Of a stretch of DNA of 64,000 bases, positions 26,201-42,200 are shown piece by piece. Every line of letters begins with the position of its first letter. Position 1 is the first letter of the stretch. Below the pieces are notes generated by a model, which did no database searches, was not told where the DNA came from, and was given only the letters and a program-made list of their open reading frames with translations. Position numbers and translations under genes: made by a program. Origin of the DNA: Mytilisepta virgata (Eukaryota; Mollusca; Bivalvia; Mytilida; Mytilidae); assembly GCA_028015205.1 (NCBI GenBank), contig JAPWFG010000020.1, positions 496,001 to 560,000 on the forward strand, given 5' to 3'.

Positions 26201-27176
26201 TCAGTGATAATAGTTTTACATGTATGTATTTTGTTAAGAATAAACTGATTTTGGTTTATAACAAAAATGTAGCTTGAGTATATATAGATCTCTGTACTAA
26301 TTACATTTTTAGTCTAGTAAATCTGATTACACATTTACTATTGCTGTCGCATTGATGCTGTATACATTATATTTTTATCTGTGTATATTATGTAATACCT
26401 TCCAGTATTAACATTCCTATAATTTGCTTGTTGTGAATAATGCTTTATAAATGTATTGATCATTCAATTGTTTCCTGAATAATCAGTACTTAATAGTCCA
26501 GTAAATCTAGCAAAAATGGACCCTAACCTCAAACAAATTGCAACAGAAGAAGTTAATGTGTTTTTTTGTGTCAGGAAATGTACAAGGATTGACCAAGAAA
26601 AAATCCCCATGAAATGAATGCAATCAGATAAAATAACAGCTGAAAGAAATTTCCTACGGGAATTTGTATTCAATAAGGGAGATAACTCTGTAAAAACTGC
26701 TTGAAATTTGGCCAAAACCATAACAAAATAATAATTACTGTTTTTCCTGTACAAAATGTTTTGCCAAAGTACACGTTCAGCATTAAAAAAGGGTGAAACC
26801 AATTATTGTAACACAGTCTTAATATTTTAATTCAAGTTTTGAATTAGATTTTCTCTTCCTTAAGACCCTCATTTCCCCCAAAAAAATTAGGAAATCAAGT
26901 TTATGAAGTCAAATTTTGATGAAAATATAAGTAATACTTTCACTTTTTATGGTCTTAAATTTTTTTAACCAAGTAGAAATTATCGATATATAATAAAAAG
27001 GGATAATCATTAACAACTATTTGTATTAATCTTACTTTACAACAAACAAACAAACAAACAAATGTTTTATTGTCAATTAAGACGCCCCGTGTGAGGCAGA
27101 AGAATTACAAGATATATAATATGATTAATATGATTGATTGTAAAATTAAAATAAAACACAATTTAAAGAAAGAAAT

Positions 27177-27217
<41 letters not shown>

Positions 27218-30200
27218 TTTAAAAAAAATCAAAGTTTGTAAAAAATAGTACAAACTGCAAAAGTCAAGGGGGACATATACAGCAACCAAATTCACAATGA
27301 ATGAGTGTGGATCCAAGTGGCAGGGCATCAAACTACTAGACAATGACAGATATGAATTTAATTTAATTTTGAATTTCTTAAGTTGTACAGATCGTTTAAT
27401 AAAATACATAGTTTATTATAAGTAAAACTGTCTTCAGCGGACATTAATCAGATAAATTTTGAAGTATTATCCAAATACTTTAAGCTTGGGAAATTATCTT
27501 CAATAGAATTTAGAGTATCCTGTCTGGCTCTCAGTAACACAGGACAGGAAAATGAATCTCATTTTCTACATTACTTTTGCAGAATTTACAAGTTCGTTGA
27601 TCTACTGGGACATTTAAATATCGCCCCCGCTCAATTTCTAATTTTTGTGAACTAATTCTAAAATTTGTGATTAGCATTCTTTGGGTAGGACTGCCCTACT
27701 TTACATAATCTTCCAGTTTGAACTTATTTTTAAAAAGTCTGTTTGTACATTACTTGTTACCATGAGAAAGTTCTTTTCTATCATCAAAAATATGATTACT
27801 CCAAATAGTGTTATATTTAGCATGAAATAATTTAACGGTTAAGCTTTTAAGAATTCCTTTAGAAACATTAAGAGTGGTTTTGTTTTTATTTAAATAATCA
27901 AAAATCTCTATTATACAACTGTACCAAGATTATTTTTTTTCACTATCGAGCTGTTTTGAGACATTGAATGCATCTGCAGCTAAACAATTTTGTAAATTAG
28001 ATAAACGAGTCCAGTATTTTATCATATTGGGAAAGACCTCAAGAAGTAGGGTGTAATGTCCAAGTTCTCCCATCACTGCAATATTTGTTGAGAATCTAGG
28101 AACCTCAAGCAAATATTTACACATTTTAATATGCAATTTTTCGGGTATTAAATCATCAAACAATTTACTTAAATAAGAATCTTTGAGATTTTTTTAACTG
28201 TTTTACATCAAAAATACCCCAAATTTCACTCCCATACAGCAAATCTATCTTCAGTGTATGGTCAACGACATGTAAAAGTGTCTTAGTTTTATGTTTACTT
28301 TGTTCAAAACAAGCAGAGGGAAAAAAGACAAAAACCTAGTTTTAGCAAGAGTTACCTCCCCTGTTCCGTTGAAAATCCCATAGGAGATTTGAAGGTAATT
28401 TTCATGTTTCCCATGGTCCGATTATCATGGACTTTTTTCTGTGTATATTTAGGATATACTTAAGCAATTTAGATTCAAAATATCTTCTGTTGCAATTAGT
28501 TTGAGGACAATTTTTTTTTTTTTGACTGGACTGTAATGTTATTTTTATGTATTGGGAGTAACATTATAATTCTCTTAGGATAGGGACTAAGGGAGAAATT
28601 TTTTTCTGTCTGTTTCTGTATATGGAATGAATTATATTGATAGCCTTTTATTCTACATTGTCTAATTGTAAATAGAGATAGAAATTTGTCAGATTTTTAT
28701 TAGAGAAAGTAGCATGTCTCATTTTCTTTAGAAAAAGTTATGTTTTCAAATTTAAAATAAAGAAAATGGAATATCAGCTTTTCAGAAGAGAAATGGATAT
28801 TGTCAAATTTTCAGTAGTAACAAAAATCTAACTTACAATGGAAAAATACAGACCTGGTTCTTACAGATTTTGGAAGTCGTTTGCCCATTAAAGTTCCTTT
28901 ATAATACATAGATTAGTAAAATGGCTGCCATTTCCGCTCTTTTTTTCTCTGATTCTCAAAATCATATATAAATAGTACTGTTTACATTTCACCAGAAGGT
29001 ATAATATTTTTAGATTTTCTAAAATTTGGCAAACATGCTTTACCTTACATTAGAGAGAGATCCTTTTGTTAGAGGGACTAATATTATCATACTTATTACT
29101 TGTTGTGAAGACGCAGATTTTACTTAAGTTTTCACAATTTTCAGATTCATGGATTAGAGGAAACAGCAGCTCTACCTGGAGATAAAAGGTTAGTGTACTT
29201 CATGGTAATTCATAGTGCTGTATACATTTGTACTTGCAGTTGTAATATGAGAAACAAAATTTGCCATTGGAAAATGTTAATTTTAAGTTTTCAACACAAA
29301 ATGCAGAGTTTTAAACATATGTTTTGATTCAGTTAAGTGCTGTTCACTTTATATACAGAAGTTAAGTATTTATAATGTTACTATTAAAATGTTAGATTGT
29401 ATGTCTACTTGTCATATTTTTAAGACAGACGGGTACCATATATTTAAGATGCATTATTAACCGTAAGATTGAAGGCTGTATAAAAATTAATGCATCAGCA
29501 GTTTTTTTTTCAAAATTTGAATTCTCCTTTGTTTATTTTCATCATATATGCTCATTGTTAAATGGAATTTTTCAAGCCAGTATATATTGCTTTGTAATGT
29601 TCAGTCATTGTTCCAGACATGGTTCATTTTCCCAGACAGCACAGAGACCAGAGACAGCCACCATCATTCTACCTAGGATATATGATCCTTTAGCAAGTCT
29701 AAATCAATTAGAAGCATTGTATAATTTTACTAGTCAGAATATGGGCCAGATGCCACAAGTGCCAAAACTACAGGTATGGAAACTAAATAAAATGCATTTA
29801 CCTGTATATAAAAATAGGTTTCTAAATTCAATCAACAATGAAATGTAAAGAAAAAACTTTAAATAGTCTTCTTTCAGTACTGCATTCAATAAATAAAAAT
29901 ATCCTTAAAAATAAAAAATGGAATAGATTCGGGAAATATCCTTTAAAATTTAAAAGTAATCATATTTTACTTTATGCCAAAATTTCTTTGAAATTTTGAA
30001 GTTACCTCCCTTCTTCAGTATTTTTGTCTCACATATAACATTTAATTTGGCCCTTGGTTCTGTAACTGTGTTTTATTTCAAATTGACATGGGACTCGGCC
30101 AGATCAATTGTAAAATGTCTAATATTATGATTAAAGCTGTGGCTTTAGAATTGCAAATGAATGTAAGTCAACTCTCTTTATCTTGAAGTCCTTCTGGCCG

Positions 30201-33200
30201 CAAAAAATATGAGATCGACTACGTTTAACTAAAAAGGAGCTGACAAATTTTCCTAGTTTCAAAGGGGAGGTAATTTACCAATTCCAGTAAATTAAATATC
30301 TCTGGTGATGCTGGAATAAAATAACCGAGACCTCAGTTTATTCATGTGAAATGAATGTAAATGAAAAATGTATTTTGTGTAACACTTTAAATTTGATTTA
30401 TATAATAAATACTTTGAACGAAACTTGACAGTTCACAAAAATATCATTATGATTAACCTGTTCAATAAAAACCTTTGTAGAAAAGTTGACACTAATTAGT
30501 CATCCCGCACACTTAGTGAATTGTTTTTAATAGAAAAAAAAATTAGTTGGGCGATGTTTTGAGAGATGATGATTATTTTGACATAACAACAAAATTTTTA
30601 TTGTTTTATAATTTGGGACTCAAAATTTAGTTAAACTCAGAAGAAAATCTGGCTGATGCAAATTCACATAAACAAGAGTCAAAATACATTCATTTGCAGT
30701 GTAAATCATTTGGCACTGCATAAAAAATTTGACCCAAGCAAGTTTTAGAGATTGAGAGTCAACTGTATGTAATGAAATAGAACTACCATTCTGTGATAGA
30801 TTAAAACAACCTTGAAATTTCTTAGAAAAATCCTTAAATTTTTAGTCCCTCTCAGAACCTTTTAAAACTCAGATCTACACTTGGGATCTCTGAATTCAGC
30901 CTCCAAATATATACATGTACATATTACAAAAGGTTCCTGAAGCCTGATCTTTATACTGGTATTTCTAATTAATTATTTGAACACAAGTATCATTTTATAT
31001 TTTTAAGGAATTCAGGTCTAGTTTAAAGGTTGGAGTCTGATTGCTGTGACAAAATAGTGTCATGAGATGTGCATGCTGAGGTAGATAAATAAGAAATAAC
31101 TGCTTTGTTCTGAATTTTGTACGTTTTAAATTATTTTCTTAATATTATTTCCAGGAAATCCAAATCCTACCAGAGAACACTATGCTTATGATGAGAGATA
31201 TGCATGTGTTTGGATGTCTAATGTGTGAGTTATTTCTGCAGCCAGTTTTGTACATGGAGGAAACAAGTGCACCCTTGGATCAGAGATGGAATCTAATTTG
31301 TAAATACTGTATAGAGAATGTAGCTTCTATGCCAAGGTAAGTTCCAACATTTTTTTTTCCATTTGCTGAGGTTCAAATAAGTATCAAGATGAGAGCATGT
31401 TGATGCAGAGAGATAAAATTAATCATTTTATACCTTTACCCTGGGCTAGCAGGACATTTGTCATCATTTTGACAGAATGAACATGGTTCACACAGATCAT
31501 GGAAAATCTTTGAATTTCACTTTAGTCTTTGAAAGTCATTGAGAATGAGGTAGAGTGCTTGGAAGTCATGGAATCTAAGGCTTTGTCAGTAAACCGTGCT
31601 TGAATTTCATTATGTCTATGTTAACTTTGAAATTAAAATCTTAATTTGCACATTTGTTATTTTTTAAGTGAATTATTCTCCACTGTTATCTATAGTGCCG
31701 ACATTTTGTTTAGGTTATTCCAGATTTTATGATCTCTGCTTCTTTGGTTTGTTATTTAGTGCATTAGTCATCAATGTACATGTACTTTAAATTGTCTGTT
31801 AAGATAAGCGTTAAAACGATCTTGAATCTGAAGTTTAAGAGTCTGTATGAACCATGAAGAGGAGGTAGACCTTTTACTACCACACTTTGATGAACATTTT
31901 GCCAATAATAACTATGTCAGACTAAAGCATTCTATCTATTAAACATCCATGACAAAGTCAACAAACATTAATATGTACATGTTTGGAACATTATAAGTTC
32001 TCTTTAGAAAATTAGTTCCTTAAAAATAAATTGACAATTCCAATAGTTGCTATTAAATAGATATTATAGAAAAATTATGTATACCACTTTGAAAATACAG
32101 CCTACATTATTTCAGGTCAATACACAGGGCCAGTGATGTTTTATTGAACATAAAGAAGTATAGAACCAAAGCTGGAGATTATGATTTTTGTTATCCCACA
32201 ATCACATCAGCAGAAATGCCTCCGCCATCACCATCACAGTTATTAAATCCGTATGTCAGTATTCTACCATTCCCTGATTATTTCCCATTAATGTATGAAA
32301 ACATTTGTAAACTCAAGAACATTGATAGGAAGCTGGAACAAATTCGTCTGGATACCCAGATTAATGTTGTTGACAGACATAAAATGTTGAAGGTCACTGC
32401 AAGGGAAAAGGTCACTGTTATGCAGAAGTACTTAGAAGAAAATCATAGCCTTTTAACTGAAGAAGGGATAGATTTATTGTTACCACACATTGAAGAGCTC
32501 TTTGCTGATGAGAATACTAGTGTTCAAGCTGCTTGGTCACTATTTAATTTAATTGGACTTAAGATAAAACCAGACGAAATGAAGAGTAGATTTTTACCTT
32601 ATTTGGTAAAATTATACCATGTGGACAGTCCAACACCAAAATTTATGAAAATATATCATAAAAGTTTTATAGTTCACCTGATATTGAGGCTAGGGTTAGA
32701 CACATTTTTGATGAATTTTTCTACTACATTAGTAGAAGCAGTAGCTGGGTACAAGGACTATGTTTTTGAAGATTTATACACTGAACATTCAGACATGGAA
32801 TCTCTCTTTGAAAAAAGTCCCAGGAAGATGTCTGTCTTAAAGGAGGAGGAGGGAAGACAGAATCAAGTAAATGAATACACCAGAGATGATGAAACAACAA
32901 CTCCAGATGATGTAGAAGATATCGAAGATGAAGAAGGTGATGATACTTCTAGAGACAATGAATCATTTTCCGATAGTGTCAATGAAGAAGACAGCACATC
33001 ACTTCAGAGTTGTGATCAGGCAGAAGACAAGCAAAAGGACAAAGAACATGATGAAGAATCACTACACAGCATACCAACTGGTATGGAGAATGAAGAGGAA
33101 GATGATGAAAATCAGCTACAGTTTCAGGTGTGTTGGTTTTATATATATGTATATATATTTTTTTTTTTTTTTTTTAAGGTAAGGCTTTGGGACCACAAGC

Positions 33201-36200
33201 GTGGTAAAACATAAGTTGCCATATGAGCTGCACGCAACTTAGTTGGTTGTTCTACTGCAGTTACTCCCACCGGAAATCGTTTACCGCTCAATTTGATTGG
33301 TTGTTATTTCTGCAATTCTGAGAACCGTTTATTAAATTTCTATATTTAGCATAGGGGTTTCCGTGAATGTCGTTGTAGTTGTTATAAATACATTTCCATT
33401 CATTCTGTAAAAGTTAAATAAATATAACAAAACATAATAAACGGACTTGAACAATGTGTTATCAATAGTTTTTAACCATTGATTAAATAAAATTATGATT
33501 CCTCCCCCCCAAAAAAAATCGCATACAATCATTATCATCAGGCCGAGTCCTAAAGAAATTCAGACATGAATTGTGCCTATTTGAGAGAGATTTCTTGAGG
33601 GATTCTCAGTCTGACGAGGAATTGGGCAACATGGAATTCCTCCCTGAAGACACCACACATACTGATTCAGAAGTATTTTGGAAAAATAATGTACACACAC
33701 ATCATGTGTAAGATTACCGTTGTGTAAAAATCCATTCTTACAATATGACAATGTGAATTTAAACCAAATCTTCGATAGGTGTAATCGATAAATAAACATT
33801 CTCCTCTTCATTTTGTGAAAATCTTACATCTAAACAGAAAAAACAGAACCAAAACAGCGCATCGAACAGGTTTGTTGTACTTGTGATGTTGTGTGTCAAA
33901 TTACCGGAATAGCCAAATATGTTGGAAATCAGATTTCACCTTAGGTCACGGCAATATAAATAAAAAAACACCGTAATTGTCCTATTAGAATCGAAATAAT
34001 TCACGGAGACCCCAGTTTATCATTGTTTTACCACGGGCTGGTCACTTATGCCGTTATTTTACCCTTCGCTAGCGCTCAGGGTAAAATAAAAGGCATAAAT
34101 GGCTAGCCCATGGTAAAACAATGATAAACTGGAGTCTCCGTGAATTATTTCTTAAATAAAGAATGACAGTTTTAAACACAATCATTATTCAATTAAAATA
34201 TCATTTTCTTATGAACAGTGTTCAGAAGAAATTGAGGATGAGAACTTTTCACCTGGTCCAGATCAAGAAAATAAACTCAGCACTGGACAGGCTGAAAGAT
34301 ATCATCAAAATGAATGTATCAGGTCCAAACTAAGTGACAAAATAAAACCATCTTATATGGTAAGAAGTGAAACAGATGAATTTGCAAAGACTATGTCTGA
34401 CAGAACAGCCTCAGAAGTAGTGAACATAAGGGATGTTTCCATGGAAACTATAAAATGGTTGTCCCATAGACTTGGACCAATTTTGACTGCTAAGTATTTA
34501 TCCAGAAATCTGTTGAGGATGTTGGCGTTGTGCTACCTTGGAGAAGAACAACTGATGTCTGTAGATGATAAAGGTATTTATTATGTCATTCAGGTAATCA
34601 TGTATGATAGAACATAGACAGACATTGAAATAAAGTGTGAGTCTAGGATTTTGACTTACAAGGAGCCTACAGCTAAAAAAATTGTGATAAAAATTTATGG
34701 ACCAATTTTGCACCATGTATGCAAGATACACATGTAAGAAAGCAGATGTTTTGGTTGTTGGCCAATTACACAGGATATGAATTAATGATTTAAGAATTTT
34801 TCAAAAATGCAAAAAATATCTTATGAACTTCACAGATTTATAATTTACAAATGACTAATAAAATGTATTATTTGTGTGAATTACATAGTTGTAGACTAAA
34901 CCTTCCAAAATCAGTTTGCATTGATTACATAAAGAGCCCATTAAAAAACAGTATGAAACAAAAATCTGGGATTTAGAAAATAAAACTTTTCACAGTATTT
35001 CATTCAACATTACATGAGTGTTCTTTTCTTTTTTTCAGATGACAGGTTGAAGTCTTCACGACTGATTTTAGGAGATACAAATGCAGAGAAAGTTATTAAG
35101 TGTTTGATGTTCATTGCACAATTATATGGAGAGCAAGTAATCCTTATACAATATGTACAGTCTGTTGTTGATTTGGTGAGTAAATAATCACAATTTTTAT
35201 CAATTTTTAGCCGGATGAATGAAAAAATAAACCAAAATATCAAGCCTTATAGATACACTGCTGTAGATTCATTTAATTTTCATGGTTGAAGAAAAATTGT
35301 TGTTTCAAGGGAACCATATTTAGTTTGTTTGAAATTTTCTACTCATGGAGAGGTATAAAATACATATTTCTTTTTTTACTTGAATTATTGCACCCACAAA
35401 AATTGGCATCCATCAAAGTATAATGACTCCACACTATAAAATTAATTTATATGGTTATTGGTATTTCACTTGAACACATCTACAGCAATGATTTTATGAT
35501 ATGTAAATCCTTTTTGACGTAAAATCCAATTTTTACTGTTAGGTCTAAAATATTGAATTTTTATGTACTGTGTGTCTGTTTTTCCAATCTGAAAGTGTTT
35601 TTTCGGGTATATCTCAATTGTTTCTTTAAAATACTTTTATTGCATTAATATTGTTTTTTTTTATGCTCTTTGTGGGTTTTCTTTAGTAAATAACTTTGAT
35701 CTTTGAACTTTAAAAGTATTACACTACCTTTTGTTTCCAATAGCTGTAATGAACTATTGTCTTTTCCATTGCTCAAATGTTCCAAATATTTAACAAGAGT
35801 TGATTTTTCAATTTTTGTGTGCATTTCACTGATTTCTGCATCATATATGACATCAACACAAACAAATGTGACATTGCAGAATATGTGCAAGTTTTGTTTC
35901 TGATAGTTTGATCCATTTTGACTTTTAAGACATACATAATTATTATTATAAACATACAGAATATTAATGAAGTCCATAGTTTTTCATCAAGAAATTAGTC
36001 ACACAGAAATTTACAGTTGATATAATTAAATCTTCAATACAGGTGCTTATGTTTGATTTACAGTTTATAATCCAAAGATAAAAGAATGAATCAAAAACTC
36101 TGATGGTTCTCTAACTTAGCTTTTTGTTATCAGGTTTATGTTGCCAAGAAGAGATTGACAGTCAAAGCAGAAGCTGGATTAGTCAGCTCCCTTGTACTCC

Positions 36201-39200
36201 TACGACATATTGTACCACTTCTAGCAGATAAAACTGTAATGGACATCCTTCCAGTATGTTATTTTCTCCCTTATACAAACTATATAATTCATTTCTTTTA
36301 TCTTGTTATATATGTAGTTCCTGATGTGATTACTATTGAACAAAACATTAACATTAATATGTACATGTTATAGGTTTGATATTCCAAATGATGCACAATG
36401 CATTCTTCATTTTTGAAATAGTATACATATACTATTTTTCTCCATGTTGACGGTCTAAATGTGACTTTAAGGATGGTCGCTGGTCTAATAGGAAATAAAT
36501 AGGATTTGAAATAGGGGTTTTAGTTTGAGAGAATATATGAATAGTAAACAAATAAGCAAGAAAAAAATATAGGTTCATGTGCTCATTTTAGAGCTATAAG
36601 GCCTTGAAAATTTGCAGGAAATGGGTTTTCTCTGGATTTTTCATTGTCTTTGCATTGACAACTTCAGTCTCTCAAAGATGTATAAAAAATAAAAAGAATT
36701 TCATAAAATTTTGTCAAATACCATTTTAAGGTATATACATGTATGATTGAATTATTAAAGAAAAAGTGGGGGTTCATGGGCAAAAAATTTCATGTTTAAG
36801 AAATGAATAAAACCAGAAGATTCCGAAAATCTGACAAAAAGACCAAAACATGACCAGTGAGCATCCTTAAAATAACAAATAACAATAAAAGATCTATTCT
36901 GTTGCTTTAACTGTTGTAAAATAGGGATTTTGTTGTCAAGATTTAATCCAAAAAAGTCATTTATACTTATTATTAGTATTCTTCTGTTTACAATATTCTG
37001 ATACATTTTTTTCAGGACACAATTATCAGAGATGTATTAGAACAAGTGATACGTGTTGTAGCGTCACCATCACATAATTTTCCCAGTGGTAGTACCATGA
37101 GAACCATTATCTGTCACAAATTTGTTGATGTAGTATATATCCTGGGTATAAGAATAGGTTTTGAGATGACAAGACTACATATGACTGGGCTGATGAAAAA
37201 TTTCTTTGTTTGTTTTAACCCTGTCAGTGATACAATGCAGAGTACCGGTAATGCCAATAGTTCTCCAGAATCATTGAGACATGTGAAGTCAAGTGGTAGG
37301 TTGAATTATTTTTAGTTCATTTACAGTTGACTTTTGTTTTTTCTGAATTGAAAAGACTTTTAAAAATAATTTGAGACAGAAGGAATTTTGAGATATAAGG
37401 AGTGAAAAATAGTGTCGGAATCAATGAATTACTTTCAGAAATAAAAGGCTGAGATAATGAGAGTCAAATGTATACGTAAACCTTCTGTTGCAAAAGTTAC
37501 TCGGTTCATGTAAGTTTTGATCACTCATCTTGCTGTTGTTAAGTTTCCTAATACCACCCGGTATAGTTCAAAGAACGAAATAAAAAACTTTAAAGAGAAT
37601 TTTTCTATGGTGCCATAATATTTTGGAACCAAATGTGAAAAGTCTTTTCTCTTATACCTGACGTGTTTTATCGGTGGGATAAAAATACATAATATCTTTA
37701 ACCACTTTCCGGTGATTAAAATTCTACGTGGGAATTACTGCCCTTTTTTCTTTAATTATTAGAACGATAAACTAGAGAAGTCCCGAAATGACGTCTATGT
37801 AAGCAACGACATTTTCTTGAGGTTTTTGTCGAAAATCATAGGAGAAACAGATTCTCCTTCAATTTACTCGTGAGTTATGGAATTTCTCCACCCTCAATAG
37901 TTAAATTTTAGATTTTAACACGCTCGCTAAAGGCTCGTGTGTTGAAAATCGAAAATTTAACTATCTCGGGTGGAGAAATTCCATAACTCACCCGTACCTG
38001 AAGGAGAATCTATATATAACAACTTTGTATTACTGTTATATTTCAAGTAATTTAAATGAGATTTCCAAAGGTGAATGTTTTATTAAAACTTTAGTTTGGT
38101 TTATAAAGGATTTATATCACTTTCAGTGCAATTTTCCATATCATTCTGGCCAATTTTGTTGATGTAGGAAGGCGGAAAGACTGGAAATAACCACCTACTG
38201 TCTGCAAGGAAATTGGCTTTCTTCATCCATTTATCCGATTGGAACATATCTAGCAATGACATTATGATGACAATTTCTGTTGGATGGCAGTGATCATTAA
38301 ACGTTACAACAAACTGCCTAAATCACTCATCAAGGAGGTCCCTTAATATTTCAATAATTCACAATAAGTATATGTCTTATAAGTTGTGTTTGCTATAAAG
38401 TACATTGTGTGAAACTATTTCAGCATCAATAGACGAGTCTTACTGTAATATAAAGATAGATGACTCTACACAGGAGTATACTATAGGAACTCCAGTCAGT
38501 ATGAGAAGTTTTAACTCACTGTCACCTCAGATGAGTCCACTCATTAGACGGCAGCCTCACAGTCTCTCTACAAACTCAGAAGAGAGAGGTATGTTCTTGT
38601 TTACATGTTCATGGTAGCAGTCTGCATCTTTTTATCATGCTTTGGATATATTGGGTCAGATTTAAAAGAAAATTCATAATTATTTTGTCTGATTAAAGTT
38701 TTAATAAAGCATGGAAATAAATTTTTCACCTCTTGTAGAGAAAATGTTTATTTATTTTTGGAAGAACTTGGTATTTGGTTAACATTTTGTAGATATACAG
38801 TTTGAAAAATAAATAAAAAATAAAAATGGCTTGAAAGTGTTGAAAGGAACGACTATCAGAAAAAGAATATTGGAACAAGAGGTGAAAATCCAAAAGATTA
38901 AAACTCAAAATTAAGGTGAATTTGTGAGAACAGCAATAGAGATATTTATACAAGAATGAACAACACAGAGCAAAGCAAAGAATAAGATAACACACATAAA
39001 AAGAACTCCCATGAAAAACTGAGAGTAACCTCAGCAAACACTTGAGCTTTTGCTCCCATTGCAAGGGGAAATCTGTCATTGAACAATTCTAAATTTTGAA
39101 AACACTTTTTCGTTACAGAGGAGTCAACAGAGAAACCGCATGGGAAAGAAGATATACAAAAAGAAATGGCAGATGTCTTCAATCCTGAACTGGCAATGGC

Positions 39201-42200
39201 ATCATATATACCATTCTGTCGAATATTTGGAAGGTATCAAATTATGATGTAATGATTGCTTCCTGTGGTTGGTTATCTCTTATTAGACAAAGAAACTAAT
39301 AATAATTGATGATTCATTTTAAATAATAGATATTTTTGCTAAAATCAATGATTTTTTTTTAAATTATCATTCATTTTGACAATCATGATATTTTCAGTTT
39401 GCATATTGTTATAATCTGTTTCTGTTGACCAACTTTTAATGGAAGTACATATGTTATGGCTGAATCTTTGAATTCCAGATGAGGACTTACTTGTAACGTC
39501 AGTGAGGTGCTGTAATAATAATTTTATACAAATCACAATTTCAATATAATAAAAACATTTGACTTAGGTATATAAAGCTACTGTAATTTTGTCTTATTTT
39601 GACAACTTATTAAACTTTCCATTGTAGTATACACATGGAGCAGTATCTTTCCAATGATGATTTGATCAGACAGTTATGTTCTCAGTATGATAATAGTGTT
39701 GGTGAATATAGTGAAAAAAAGGAAGGTAAATGTCTCTGAAATCTGAAAAAATTACTCTATTCTTTATTTGTAATTTGATAAATCAAAATTTGACACAATA
39801 TGCATTTTAGTGCATCAAATTTGGTATTATTGAATGATATTTGTGTCACTGAGTGGGAGAGAGAGAAAATCATATTTTCATGATATTATTATGCTCATAT
39901 TATACAGATTGCATGATTGATTGATATTTGCAAGAGTCAAGACTTTTTCGTATATAAATGTATTGTTGTCTGCCTGCATACCTTGTGTACACAATTAGTC
40001 ATTCATCGTTTTGAAGATTTTCTTCATATTTACTTCCATTTGGAATGTTTTGAGCATTGGCATATTAGCCCATTAACTGTTTGTTGATTTTGGAGAGTTA
40101 TTTCCATTATCAAATATGTTTTTGTCCGTCTGCAGGGTTCTCACTAGGAATTTTTCATGGTGAGTCCTGGTAAGAACCATCACTTTTTGAAATGTTGAGT
40201 CCCAATAGATTTTGATGAGTCCAGGATGCATGTAATTTTTTGTGTCTCAATATGATGGAATATGATGAAATAAAACTAAAACGATGTGTGTTGGATTGAT
40301 AGTTTTTATTATATCATGTTATAGTCTCTTAAAAGTTATTGTTCATTACACCATGTATAACAGACATTTAAAAGGCACTACAGTACATACACAATAAAAC
40401 ATTTATTATAAAAGCACTATAGGTTATTAATAAAACACAAAGCAGATATATAAAAACACTACAGATCAGACTAAAGAAGCACTACATATCAGATTAAAGA
40501 AGCACTACTATCCATACATAGATAAAACATACAGCAGTTGATGGTAAATATGTACATATATTACACAATAACACAATACAACAATTGAAACAATTTTGTT
40601 CATTTTGAAAGTCTATCACAATATCTTTATTTTCTTCTGTTTCTTTGGTCAAGGAACTTTGTCAGTGAGGAAGTTGGGTTGAAGTCTGCGAGTGCAGGTT
40701 CATCTTCTTGAACTCTCATCAGTTTGGATACTGTCTCTGGTTGAAGTCTTGATCTGAGTTTTGTCTTTATTCTGTTCTGGCAGGAGAAACCTCTTTCACA
40801 TGCTACACTGGTTACAGGAGAAACAAGTAGAAGTTCATATAGTAAAGCAAAGTCTGGATATTCATCTGACTAGTTGTTAAGAATTTGAGTTGTCATCTGT
40901 TGAAGAGAGATTTCTGTTGGCGAAGTAGTAGTTTCAGATCTAGGAAGTTGGTTGTTGCCCTGTTAACATCTATTGGTAGATTGTCCTTAAAGTGGGTTAA
41001 TATCTCTGGCAGTTTATCTTCTCCATATGTGAGTATACTGTTGTTGGTTGGCATATGTTCTGGATTTAACAAGTGGTTGATGGTACCCAGGTGGTTCAGA
41101 GATTCAGGTTCAAATCTTTGCTGCAAGTTGTTGTTGATGTTGGTGAGATAGGCTGTTGCTGAGTTCTGGAACTGCATACGTAGTGTTTGCTTGTAATTTA
41201 GTGGTAGATCTTTGTATTGTGAGTTGTTGATTTGACTGTACACAGCAGTTAGAGTTGGACCGTCTTTCTGTTTGTAGAAGTTTAGGTGTTCCTGAGTAGA
41301 AGATACCAGTGATATGACTGCTGAAACATCTAAGTTGTCTCTCTGGAAGATGACATTCAACCTATTGACAGTAACCAATACATCTTTGAGGAATGCTGTT
41401 GTTAGTATAAATGTGACTGTCTTGATCTTCTGTAGTAAGCCTTTAGCCTCTGGTGAGTCTTTTTCTACAGCCAAGGAATCTAGTGTTGAGTAGATTGCTG
41501 GGTATGATGCGAATATGGCGTCCACTGCTGCCCCTAGTGATAGCCAACGGAAACTAGCAGGTTGCTTGAGTGATAACGTTTTGAGGTTGTCATCAGTGTC
41601 AGGTAGTTCTTGTAGTTGGCGTAACTCGTTGTACCTCACTGCTGAGTTGTTGAAAAATTTGAAGATCTGTTTGAGTATCAATTGGTGATCTGTGAAGTAT
41701 TGTACATCTCTGCAAGCTTGACCTGCTGCTAGGGCAACTCTGTGTGTAATGCAGTGGATCTGTACTAAAGCTGGGTTGTGTTGTTGTCTGAGTAAGGCTC
41801 CTACTCTACCATGCTTCCCCATCATCACACTGGCACCATCAGTTGCTAATGAAGATATTTTGGTAACTGGTATGTCTTTGCTTTTGAGTGAGTTCTTAAT
41901 GGCTTTTACAATAGTGACTGCCTTGCCATCCAGTACTGCAACATGGTCAAGGAAGTGAAGATCTGGTGTGTTGTTCTCTGACAGACATTTGATGTACATA
42001 CATAGTTTCTTGTGTACTGTGATATCAGTGGTCTCATCAATGATGAGTCCAAGTTGGTGACTAAAGCTGATGTCTCTGAGTATAGTATCCTCAACTGAGT
42101 CATTGATGGCATCTATCATGTCTGTTTGTGATTGATGACTTGTGTAGTACTTTGAAGTATCTTGTAGATCTGGACAACCATTAATTCTCTAGATTGAGTA

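Larger units (their letters stand above)
24667..29144 (+). other. WDR81 intron 5 with two inserted elements
   Basis: 4.5 kb. It holds a small inverted-repeat element (25690-26147) and a larger one split by a LINE fragment (26490-28536). The rest is AT-rich, with no extra exon recognised. Confidence 0.6.
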
